A stretch of DNA of 64,000 nt, taken from assembly GCF_014633365.1 (NCBI RefSeq), contig NC_068352.1, positions 7,494,393-7,558,392 on the forward strand, in the 5' to 3' direction. The notes under the pieces were generated by a model. That model was not told the origin of the DNA. It saw only the letters and a list, made by a program, of their open reading frames with translations, and searched no databases. This document shows, one piece after another, positions 1 to 9,293 of the stretch (the stretch's first letter is position 1; each line of letters starts with the position of its first letter). The DNA is from Diospyros lotus. Taxonomy: Eukaryota > Streptophyta > Magnoliopsida > Ericales > Ebenaceae. Position numbers and translations under genes: made by a program.

Positions 1-1211
1 CTTTGGCATTTGCCTTCTTCCTTGATTAGGTTTCTTGTCCCACTTTACTTCAGTTTCTCTATAGACATGCATGTAATATTTGGGATCCTAATCCTTCTTG
101 ACATCTATTCTATATTGGTATCGGTTCAACTAGTTAAATTGGGAGTTGACTAGGTGTTGACTATTGACATGGTATGGTTGGCTAAGCTTTTATTTGTCGA
201 CATGTATTTATTTTCACAAGCATCCTCAAGACTCTCTCACTTCCTTAGTTCAATATTTGTTTAACTTAGGAAGTAATTTAAATGCTTTGCCAATCATGCT
301 AATTTATTTCTAGCTATTAATAGGAATTTATTTGAAATGAGACATTTCCTCCATTAAGGCATAAATGGTATGTTCTACTTTATCCAATTTCTAGTATAAG
401 CTGAAGTTGAAGTTGGGTCATCGGTTTAACCATAATTGCAACCTTTTCATTTTCCCACAATCACGACCATCTTTAGTATCTAAGAATTTGTACTATCTCC
501 TTAGCCATTCTTTTTCGGCGAGTACAAGCATATATATAGACATGCATTGAGGAAAGCTTCCTACTTCCTTTGCTTATGGTTCCCGTTTTGGATTCCCTTT
601 TATGATTCCTTGCTTCATGGTCCTTACTTTATCTTCATTCAATAATTATTCTGTGTTTTCTTTGCTCTTATGTCACAATGGCTTTTGGCTTTAGGAAATT
701 TGAAGTTGTTAATATTGTGTTAGTGAAGTACAAAGTTCATCTATCTTCGCTACTTACCATGACTATATTACTCGAGGACAAAAGAGAGTATTTCTTTCTA
801 TTTGCAACATTTTTGAAGTTTGGCTTATGGAGTTCAACTCCCATCTTCCAGCCTACCATTCTATGTTCAATAGATTTTTCTTTTAAAAGGCAGAGTTCAA
901 ATGGGACTTATAGTTGTTGGTTGAGAAATAAGGTGATGAACTTGCTTCGTTGCATTGCTATTTTTCAAGCTTAATTATTGGCCTTTGGTTAGAGTATCTA
1001 ATGGGTTCTCGGCGATCTACTTTATCGCCAAAGTTAAGACAACTGCCAAAATGTTCTATTTCTTCTTTCATTCCAACCAAGACACTAGGGGTTAGGTTCT
1101 TCTAGTACTTCAGATGATCAAGGAGAAGGACTTGGTCGCATTAAAAGAATTGGGCAATAAGGACATGATTTTAATGGAATCTGGGGAGGATTTTGGTGAC
1201 TCAAGAAGTTA
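1..1211 (+). repeat. Last intron of CslE copy A: segment duplicated in copy B
   Basis: The stretch is colinear with 61049-62257, with only scattered substitutions and small indels (roughly 93-95% identical by eye). Both lie in the last intron of tandem CslE genes, so they are duplicates of one ancestral intron. In copy B the matching block begins about 1.37 kb after exon 7, so exon 7 of copy A should lie about that far left of base 1. An open frame (678-974, 98 codons, starting MAFGFRKFEV) is also open in B (61725-62018). It resembles no family I know, and the block looks like old repeat-derived intron DNA. Confidence 0.8.
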
Positions 1212-1748
1212 AGGCTGTATTCTCTTTATTGTTTTTAAGTCTTTTTTAGTTTTTAATTTTTTAAAATAATGAAAACGTTTTCTCTTTGTTATTTTTAAAA
1301 ATGTATTTTTGAAAATAAAAAAAAATTTGTAAAGAAAACTCAAAATAACAAAAAATTATTTTTGATTATTTTTATCCAAAACAAAATCTAAATTCAAAAC
1401 ATATTTATTATTTATTTATTTATTCATATTTTATTATTGAAATGAAAAAATATTATAAAATTCATTAATTTAAAAAAATATATTTTTAATAATATATTAA
1501 CATTAAATATTTTTAATTTACTGAATAATCAAATTTATTGAATAAAATAATATTAAAAAATTATTTTCAAAATTTCAAAGAGAACATGTTTTTTAATTTT
1601 TTTGTTTTGAGAAATAGTTTTTAAAATGACAAATAGAATGCGTTTTTAATTTTCTAAAAATAGACTATCCAAACGAAAAATTGAAAATGAATTTAAAATT
1701 AAAAATTAAAAATTAAAAATTAAAAATTAAAAAACAAAGAGAACGTAG
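1212..1748. mobile_element. MITE-like insertion in intron copy A, absent from copy B
   Basis: About 0.54 kb of very AT-rich, non-coding DNA interrupts the otherwise colinear A/B intron alignment; B reads straight through near 62256. The ends are imperfect inverted repeats: the left contains CTGTATTCTCTTTATTG, and the right, read in reverse, CTACGTTCTCTTTG. A 2-4 bp target duplication is possible but unclear, so the superfamily is left open. The inside is rich in A/T runs and can pair with itself. Confidence 0.65.
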
Positions 1749-2083
1749 AGTTTATCGGGATGAACACTAATGACCTTTTTGTCAAAGTTTAGGATGTGTG
1801 CAATTCTTCTTCACCACTAACTTGTCTAGGAAACTCCATGATTTCCTGAGGTTATTAAGGCCAAAGCTTGTCATTGTTAATATTAAAAAAGGTAAGGGTA
1901 GGAGTCATAAAGTTGGATTTGGGTATTTTCAATCCAACTAAACCAATTTTGAAGAAACAAGCTATCCTTTAAACAAAAGTATGCTTTACAGGTCCTTAGG
2001 ATAGGATTTCAACAAATATGGTGGTTGAGCAATTCACAACCCATGTGGGTGGAGCTTTGATGAAGGTTGTCAGAGAAAAAATT
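1749..2083 (+). repeat. Intron copy A, block colinear with copy B
   Basis: This block matches 62258-62598 and ends abruptly where the TGTAACA terminus of the large LTR element begins at 2084. Copy B continues at that point with about 0.4 kb (62599-62995) that is missing from A. The element's arrival, or the later inversion, therefore seems to have replaced that stretch. Confidence 0.7.
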
Positions 2084-3629
2084 TGTAACATACCGAAAAT
2101 TTAGATAATTAGCAATTGTTAATTTTAGCATTTAAAGTGATTATTGAATATTCGAGGATTTAAGAAAAATATTTAATTCATGGGTTTTAGGGTGATTTAT
2201 TGAATTATGTGAAGTGTATATTAAATTTGGTATGTTGTTGGAAGTAAAATAATGTATTTATAATTATTTGAGGTCATTAATTGAAAACTTAAGAGAAAAT
2301 TAATTATTTATAGTATTTGAGGTTACTATAGAATATTTGGAGATTTAGGGAGGATAGTATTTATGATGTTTTAAGGTAATGAAGAACTAAGGCAATAAAT
2401 TAAATTAATTGGAAGCTATTGTGGAAATAATGAAGTGAATTAAACTAGTGGATGTTGGGACAATTGAGGTGTAAGTGAAATAATGGAACTTAGAGGGGAG
2501 AAAATCAACTTAAGAATTAATTTGGTGATATAATAATCAAATGTGACAGCAGGTCAAGTGGTCGCGCACGAGGGCTTCCTAGTGGAGGGTGCGCGTTCGA
2601 ATACTTGGAGGGGGGATGGAAGGAAATTAAGCTGTGATTTTGCTTCAAGCAAGGCGCCGAATGATGCCGTTTCAAGGCACCGCCTGGTGCCCATGTGCAT
2701 GGCATGGCCACGCGCACGCCATGCGCGCGGCCATGCGACCGCGCGGCCCTCCTGGCCACGCCAGGTGGCAGCCGTTGGGCTGCCCCTTTGCCTTTGTTCG
2801 CCTCACCCCCTTAGTTCTCTAATTTTAATGCAAAATTCTTGGAATTTGAGGGAATAAATTTAATGATTATGCTCTTTAATAAGGAGCATTGCAGGGAATA
2901 AATGGAGAGGCTTTGCAAAGAATTTAATGATGAATGGTGCAGAGAATAGTTCGGTGGAGTTGCATTGAATTGAGGGTATCAAATTAGAAGTATAAATAAG
3001 GAGTAGGGGTGTGCAATTGTAGGAGGAATGGAATCAGTGATCCTGAACTTGAGGAGGAGTTTTTGCAATAAGGTATGGTTAATATTAGTTTATCACTAAT
3101 TAAGTTGTGAAGTTAATCAATTAGCGAATTGATTTGATAGATAGTGTTGAGAATTCGTGAAGCTAGTGTATTAGCTAAACTAACAACTTAACTTAGTAAA
3201 ATAATCTAGTGGAAATTCATTAGGAGATTTCAGTAGAATTGCTGCCATAGATCTATTTAATTAATTTGGAAATTTTGAGAGTATTGATGTTACGCTATTG
3301 AGTTATCAGCAGTTTGAGGTAGAAAATTTACTTAAACTAGTTATTTAATAGGTAAATTATTAGAAGTACGATGTGTTTTATTATAAATTTTATGTGGTTA
3401 AGTCTAGTTATTTTAAAGTCATGATCTTATTATTTTTCAGCAAGAGTTTGATAACGACGAGAATCGGTCATTTAAAGGCAAGTTCTTCTTCCTCTTTGTT
3501 TTAATTAAGAGGCAAGATCTCAGTTTTCTTATTAATATGCAAGTTCAGTTTCTCCATTTTCTCAAGTTCACGCTTGCAAGTTCAGCTCCTATTTTACATA
3601 TTCAACCCCAATTTGCTCAAGTTATGTTA

Positions 3630-4080
3630 TGGTAACGCATGAAGCATATATATGATTTTTTTTTTAAAATATGTAAAAGCCTCGTGATGCGTGCAGCGGA
3701 CTATTCCGCAGGATATATCCTCAGAGAAAGTGTGGAGCTCAAAGTTGGAATTCAGTCCCAAGTTTATGTTATGCATGTTATGGTAACGCATGAAGCATAT
3801 ATGTGAAAATATTTTTTTTTAAAATATGTAAAGGCCTCATGATGCGCGCATTGGATTAGTCCGTAGGATATATCCTTAGAGAAAGTGTGGAGCTTAAAGT
3901 TGGACTTCGATCCCAACTTTATGTTATGCATATTATGGTAACGCATGAAGCATATACATGAAAATGTTATAGACTAGTCCGTAGGATATATCCTTAGAGA
4001 AAGTGTGGAGCTCAAAATTGAACTTCGGTCCCAAGTTTATGTTATAGACTTCGGTCCTAAAGTTTCGAATTTCGGTCCCA
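3630..4080. repeat. Tandem degenerate repeat inside the LTR
   Basis: Three successive units carry the same phrases: GTTATGGTAACGCATGAAGC, then a purine/AT run, then GGATATATCCT, then AGAGAAAGTGTGGAGCTCAA and a CCCAAGTTTATG end. Unit spacing is roughly 125-150 bp, and the last unit is shortened. The inverted arm at 10930-11230 has the same units in reverse. Confidence 0.6.
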
Positions 4081-4255
4081 TGTTTATAGTTCTAAAAAGT
4101 ACTGCTATGAGCATGAATGCATGTATCATCATTTTATCATGTGGAAGTATTTTAAATAGCATTCATGTCTCTCTTGCTTCTTGATACTCATGACTCTTAT
4201 GCTCTTCTTTTCTAGTTATACTTGCTGGGCTTTGTGGCTCATGTTTGCTTGCATC

Positions 4256-5275
4256 CAGGGGCGAAGCTAAGATTTTGGTTCAGTAGGGGCGAATTTAAAT
4301 ATAAAAAATATAATTTTAAAAATAAGATAATAATAATAATATTAAAATATTTTTTTTTTACAATTGTTCTTTATAGCTTTTCATACTAAAAATTACAATT
4401 GTTTAAGAAAGTTATATTGATTATTTCAATCTTTAGACTCGTCGTGACAACAAAAGACTAGTTCTTGTCGAAGAAGAAGTCGAACACAATCAATTGATTT
4501 ATTTTGACAAATTCGATAATCACACAGTGTTTGTTCTAACTGTTTGTAAAAAACTATCTCAATATTTTTATCTTGATTCATTAAGGTTTTACAGTTGTTT
4601 CAAACTTAATTGTGTGCACGATTAACATCTCCAACATGAACTTAAAAGTCTTTTTTTTTTTTTTTAAATTACCGAACCATTCTTTCATAAAAAAATTATC
4701 ATTTCTTTGTTCCCCATTATTTGTTTTAAAAAGATAACAGTATAAGAAAAATGTGACATCTTTATTTATACTATATTCCAACCAATCACCAAATTCATTA
4801 AACCAAATTAAAATGAATCGTTTTGATTTCGAGATTGATACAGACCTCTTTGCAAGTAAACTCTTCTAATTTGATCTTGAAAATTAACATTGTAATATAT
4901 TATTGTAGTTTTTAGTGCGGGATACATAGGAAGTTGTGTAATATCAATTTACTCAATATTTTCTTTGTTAATTTGTTTATTTTCTTCATTATAAATTTCC
5001 TCCATGTTTGTTTTCTTTGTTTTACAATTTTTTTTAATACTTAGTTTTATTTGCATAATGATTGTAAAAAAATAAAATTATGAACAAATTATAAAAAATG
5101 TTGTGATGGTTACTATAGGCAATTATATACTTACTTTCTTCGATACTTATTTTCTTATTTCTAATAGTAAAATATAATATATATATTTTTTATTTTTAAT
5201 AATAAATTATTATAAAAAAAATTAAAAAAAAAAAATCTGGCTGCCCTCACTAGGCCTTAGGTGGCTCCACCCCTG
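4256..5275. mobile_element. hAT-type non-autonomous element (MITE) in the LTR
   Basis: The element has termini CAGGGGCGAAGC and, read in reverse from the right, CAGGGGTGGAGCCAC. It is flanked by a perfect 8 bp duplication CTTGCATC (4248-4255 and 5276-5283). The inverted copy of the LTR near 10750-10780 carries the uninterrupted site with a single CTTGCATC, so the empty site is present in the same window. The 8 bp duplication and CAGGGG ends are typical of hAT. The interior is AT-rich with no coding. Confidence 0.88.
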
Positions 5276-5652
5276 CTTGCATCATTCTAGGTAAGGGTAA
5301 GGCTAAAATAGAGGGTGAGCTAGGTGAATCAGGATTTATGGGGTAGCAGTGTGTATATAGTCATCTCAACCAAAGGTCCTTGGGGATATTTCGGGTTACG
5401 TAAAAATTAAGTCATGCATGTTTATGTTTCAGGTTGGACCCCGAAGGGATATGGTGGATTTATGAGCTCTAATGTGGTGTGTAATATTGAGTTACTTTTG
5501 TTTTTGTGAGTATGTGGGCACCATTATGTTGTATATAAGTAAAAATGTATGAGTGTGGCTTCCGTTGTCAATAAGGGTGTGTAGTGTTCTAATGAGTTTT
5601 GGCTTTTATGTTATTTTGTTGTAGGTCCCTAGCTAGGGGCTCCTACAATTGG

Positions 5653-5667
5653 TGGTATTAGAGCAGG
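5653..5667 (+). other. Primer binding site, tRNA-iMet type
   Basis: TGGTATTAGAGCAGG lies six bases after the LTR end. It matches the plant initiator-Met PBS (TGGTATCAGAGC) with one C-to-T change. The inverted arm has the same site in reverse near 10376-10390. Confidence 0.75.
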
Positions 5668-5933
5668 ATTTGGGACGAGTCTCTGTACACATAGGAATGT
5701 TGGGTAGAGTTAAGGTTATTTCTAGCAAATAGATGTAAGACTATGTGTGAATTTATCGAGCTAGTGCAAGGAAGTAAGTTAGTGGTTCAATATGAAACTG
5801 AGTTCATTTCCTCAATCAGATTTACTCCAGAATTAGTGTCGATTAAAGCAAAGAAAGCTAAGAAATTCCAGAGTGGTCTTTTATATTAATAATTGCTAAC
5901 GGATTTTATGATAAAATGTCAGGATGACTGGAA

Positions 5934-6469
5934 ATTTTTCTAAGCAGGTTCTGGTTAATCATTGGACCAACTAGATTAACTCAAGGGAGCCAGACCCCAA
6001 GGAAGGCAATTATGAAATACTGGCCAAGATGGAGGACATAATCGAAGATATACCACCTAGCTACTATCAGTAGCCTGACTTAGTGCAATTTCAAATAAAT
6101 TGTCTGGTAGGTGTTCTGGAAGAGGAACTGAGAACAATTGTCGAGTGGGTTTAGGAAAATGAAGAGTTTATCTTATTTTTCTATTTTTGTGAGAGAATTC
6201 GTCACTGGTTAGACGAATTGAACGAGGAATTAGACGAAGAAGAATCCATGGAAGACTCAGAAAAAGAAGAAGACCCTAGTAAGGATGAGGAAGAAGAAAA
6301 TGTGGTTGAAATCGAAGTTGAGGATGATCCCCTTGAATTCGAGCATGACAATTCAGATGACGAGATTGATTTGGAGTAAGCATATAGTGATCACGAGGAA
6401 CCTGATTTTGAGTCTGAAGAAGAGGTCGATGCATGGATCTGGAGGTCCGCCAGTCCTAAAGACACTTAG
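5934..6469 (+). pseudogene. Broken copy of the element's acidic ORF
   Basis: This is the forward-arm copy of the intact ORF at 9605-10150 (minus strand). It begins MTGNFSKQV and ends with the same ADAWIWRSASPKDT-like tail. It carries at least four in-frame stops, which replace Trp, Trp, Gln and Glu codons of the intact copy and look like G:C to A:T transitions, plus small indels. It sits right after the PBS, the usual gag position, but has no zinc knuckle. Confidence 0.75.
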
Positions 6470-6781
6470 TAGTCGTAAGAGTTTTGTAAAATGTGGTATC
6501 AGTAGTGTTGTATCCCAAATGTTTTGAGAATCTATGAGAAATTTGCTTTATTGTTTTGGATTAATGATAAGTTGAATTTGGGTGAATGAGAACATTTTTT
6601 TAAAGTTGAGGTGTGATTGAAGATAATGTTAGAAAGTATCATAACAAGTGTTACACGATCGATAGAGATCATAGACTAAATATCCAAAACATGATATTCA
6701 TTCTATAAGTTCAATATAGTTACAGGAGATCAAGCTAAAAAAAAAAAAGCCAACCCATAGAACTAATAATGTTACCGATGC

Positions 6782-7342
6782 TTAGTGATGACGTTGGTTG
6801 CCAAATACGATGAGTCCTACCTCATCGATGTCGTCGAGAAGTGGCATCTGACTATTACTAGTGTCATCAGGGTTAGGTAGAAAAGTGGCTTCGGGAAAGC
6901 TAGGGAGCGAGGCATTCTCAGGGATGATGGGAAGATTGGAACTCCAGTTTGGGTTTTGATCAGGTTGTAGGAGAGACCAATCTGGGACAAGTTGGGGATG
7001 TGCAGGATAGGGTGCAAAGAGTAAATCTTGCAAATAATCTTGATAAGCTTGCAAATCACTAATCTGTTGTTGAAGGGCAAGAATGAGGGATACACATCCA
7101 TAGACGGGATCCTGAAGCCGAAACTGAGCTTCAAAGAAGAGTGTATCAGCAGCCCAAAATCGGTCACTGACCGAAAGCAGAACTAGGATGTTGACGGCAT
7201 TTCTGACAGTAAAAACATCACGAATGGCGGCAAAACAAGTCGTACCATCCTCACAATGGAAGTAAGGAGCAAAGATGCACTGTGGATTGCATTCTTTATT
7301 TAAGACTACGCATGCACCGTATCGAGACCGGGGTTTTGGTAT
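6782..7342 (-). pseudogene. LOB-domain (LBD/AS2-like) gene copy inside the LTR element
   Basis: On the minus strand a frame of 186 codons is open from 7342 to the TAA at 6782. It carries the LOB domain: a C-block CX6CX3C at residues 11-22 whose first Cys is Tyr (residue 8), FAPYF just after it (residues 24-28), RLQDPVYGCVS at about 75-85, then a leucine-zipper-like stretch (85-108). A Pro/Asn/Ser-rich tail follows. LBD proteins are plant DNA-binding transcription factors of organ-boundary and lateral-organ development. The expected start codon is ATA, so the first ATG is at 7054, after the domain; both this and Cys-to-Tyr are G-to-A changes on the coding strand. It lies antisense to the host element, between its PBS and polypurine tract, so I read it as a captured gene. 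The LOB assignment is strong; loss of function is inferred. Confidence 0.85.
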
Positions 7343-7361
7343 GTTACGCCTTGGCGTGATA

Positions 7362-7852
7362 GATTTGGATTTGACTAAATCTAATCAAGTCAAATATGAG
7401 TTATTGGATGGGTCGAACTTGGTCGGGTCAAATCAGCCTAGATCTGGCTTCAAATCCGACGAAAACAGGTAGCGGCATTGATTGTCGGTAGAGGTGGCGA
7501 TGGTCGGGATGGCGACCAAGGAAGACTGGCAACGGCCGGATCTAGTCGACGAAGTGCTGTTTCGGCCGTCAGAGATGGCGATCGGCGATTGGGGGCGTGG
7601 AGAAGCCGCACGGTGGCTCGCGGCCAATGGCGGAGCAAGCGCTGGAAGCGGTTGTAGAGGGGGCAACGACGGTCGTCGGAGGTGGTGGCGATGCTGGAAG
7701 GTAGCAGCGGCCGGTGGATGTTCGTACGCAGGGTCGGCAGAGGAAGGAAGGAAGAAGAAGAAGGAGAAGAAAGAAGAAGAAGGAAGAAGAAATAAATAAA
7801 TTAAATTATCCAGACAAAAAAAAAAAAGTTTGGGGCTTTTTGTGTATTTATA
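7362..7852 (-). promoter_or_regulatory. GC-rich leader and TATA-like motif upstream of the LBD copy
   Basis: Read on the minus strand, CTATAAATAC lies at about 7843-7852. It is followed by a T-run, a CTTCTTC-rich pyrimidine tract (7740-7800), a GC-rich stretch (7480-7740) and then an AT-richer 100 bases before the LBD frame. This order looks like a TATA promoter with a CT-rich 5' UTR, which would mean that genomic DNA rather than a processed mRNA was captured. Frames open across the GC-rich part (7482-7799 plus; 7433-7666 minus) are low-complexity Arg/Ala/Gly/Pro and probably not genes. Confidence 0.4.
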
Positions 7853-9052
7853 GTCCCGATCTTGTGACTCGAAGCATGGAGTAATGTAAGGTTCGAAATA
7901 AAATTTTATGGAAATTCGGTTTTGAAATTGAATGTTGTGGTGTTTGAAGTCAGATGCTTACTGTTGTTAGAGGATCAGGATGGAACACCCTGCAAAAGTT
8001 ATGTCCTTAGCAAGACTCATAAGGAGAGTCAGGGAAGAACAATCTGTCAGATATAGGTAGAACTTGTGATAGTTCAAAGGACTTGGCGGCGTGAGTGAAT
8101 GGTTACGCCAAGACACTGGAGTGAACTACTGACGTAAAGCAGTGGCAATCAAATGACCAGCCTCTATCTAATGTCAATATTATTAAATACGCTAGACCAG
8201 TCAATAACATGAGTAACAACTGGAGGTATCCCTAATCTTGACGTTGATGTGGTGCAATTATTTACCTATATGAGAGAGCCAAAATTTTATACTAGACTTA
8301 TGTTAAATATCAACGTGTTGACTTACGAATATTAGGCTAAAAGCTTATGTCATAAATGTAATCTGAAACATTCAAATATGGGTTGGATGACGCAAATTGC
8401 ACAATAATTGTGTAAAGACCTTTGCTTATGCATGGTGGTGTGAGTTGCATGTGATCATGATATTTTTATCAAGTAAAGTTTATGATGGGTAATTGTCTCC
8501 TTAGCCTCTGAGCAAGGGCACTACTATCGTTGTGCTGGTGATGTCTGGGCAGATTAGGTGTGTGCTGCCATGCCAAAGGAGGTAGCGTATGATCAATAGG
8601 ATATTGCATATGGCATCGATAAACATATTGACAGGCGTAAGTAAGCCTAAGAACTATTGGTATTTTGTTTGAGTATATGCATATTCATATGGAACTTTTC
8701 ATGGGAATTCATGATGTAAAAAAAAAAAAAAATGACATGAACGTGGACATTCATTTCAGCATACGGTATGCAATATGAACTCAGTCGAATGGCCAAATGC
8801 ACAATTATGAATATGTGTCGTTCAAACCTGTAGAAATTGAGATGGGCATATAACGTAAAATATAATAAATATATGTAATAACTTGTAACAGGAAGTGGGA
8901 CCGTATGTGGGAAGCCTTGTTATGGTTAGTTGTGGTAAGTCCTTCGTGTTGCAATGTCTTATGGTGCCATGATTGAAGTGTTTAAGTAATAAGCTATGCT
9001 TGGTCTTAGTTACCTGATTAGTCCAGTGTGAATTTTGAGGATGAAATTCAAT
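7853..9052. other. Non-coding internal region of the LTR element
   Basis: About 1.2 kb lies between the LBD-related DNA and the polypurine tract. I find no gag, protease, integrase or reverse transcriptase signature on either strand. There is an A-run at 8718-8731. Confidence 0.6.
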
Positions 9053-9073
9053 TAAGAGGGGGGGGGGGAGAAT
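9053..9073 (+). other. Polypurine tract before the 3' LTR
   Basis: An AAGAG plus G-run plus AGAA purine tract ends immediately before TGTAACATC at 9074. Together with the PBS at 5653 it fixes the element as plus-oriented. Confidence 0.75.
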
Positions 9074-9293
9074 TGTAACATCTAAAAAATTTAGATAATT
9101 AACAATTGTTAATTTATGCATTTAAAGTGATTATTGAATATTCGAGGATTTAAGAAAAATATTTAATTCATGGGTTTTAGGGCGATTTATTGAATTATGT
9201 GAAGTGTATATTAAATTTGGTATGTTGTTGGAAGTAAAATAATGTATTTATAATTGTTTGAGGTCATTAATTGAAAACTTAAGAGAAAATTAA
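9074..9293 (+). mobile_element. Truncated 3' LTR
   Basis: It matches the first ~210 bases of the LTR at 2084 (both contain TTGAATATTCGAGGATTTAA and GGTATGTTGTTGGAAG). It stops at about 9293, where sequence switches to an inverted copy of the element's inside. The rest of the 3' LTR is missing. Confidence 0.8.

Larger units (their letters stand above)
2084..5647 (+). mobile_element. 5' LTR of a large non-autonomous LTR retrotransposon (with hAT insertion)
   Basis: The repeat starts TGTAACATACC and ends CTCCTACA, followed six bases later by a tRNA-iMet-type primer binding site. Its first ~210 bases recur at 9074-9293 as the 3' LTR. Without the 1020 bp hAT insertion and its 8 bp duplication the LTR is about 2.5 kb, long but within the range of some plant Ty3-type elements. 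It contains a GC-rich patch at 2540-2810 and a repeated block near 3630-4080 (a phrase with CATGAAGCATATA and GGATATATCCT seen three times). No reverse transcriptase or integrase is found between the LTRs. Confidence 0.75.

Noticed and set aside
2549..2612. tRNA- or SINE-like head (AAGTGGTCGCGC and GTTCGAATA spaced like A and B boxes)
   Set aside because: It does not fold as a tRNA, lies inside an LTR with no SINE tail or target duplication, and the box matches are partial.
7482..7799. 105-codon plus-strand ORF rich in Gly/Arg/Ala/Lys
   Set aside because: Low-complexity translation of a GC- and GA-rich leader; the same DNA is open on the other strand and shows no domain.
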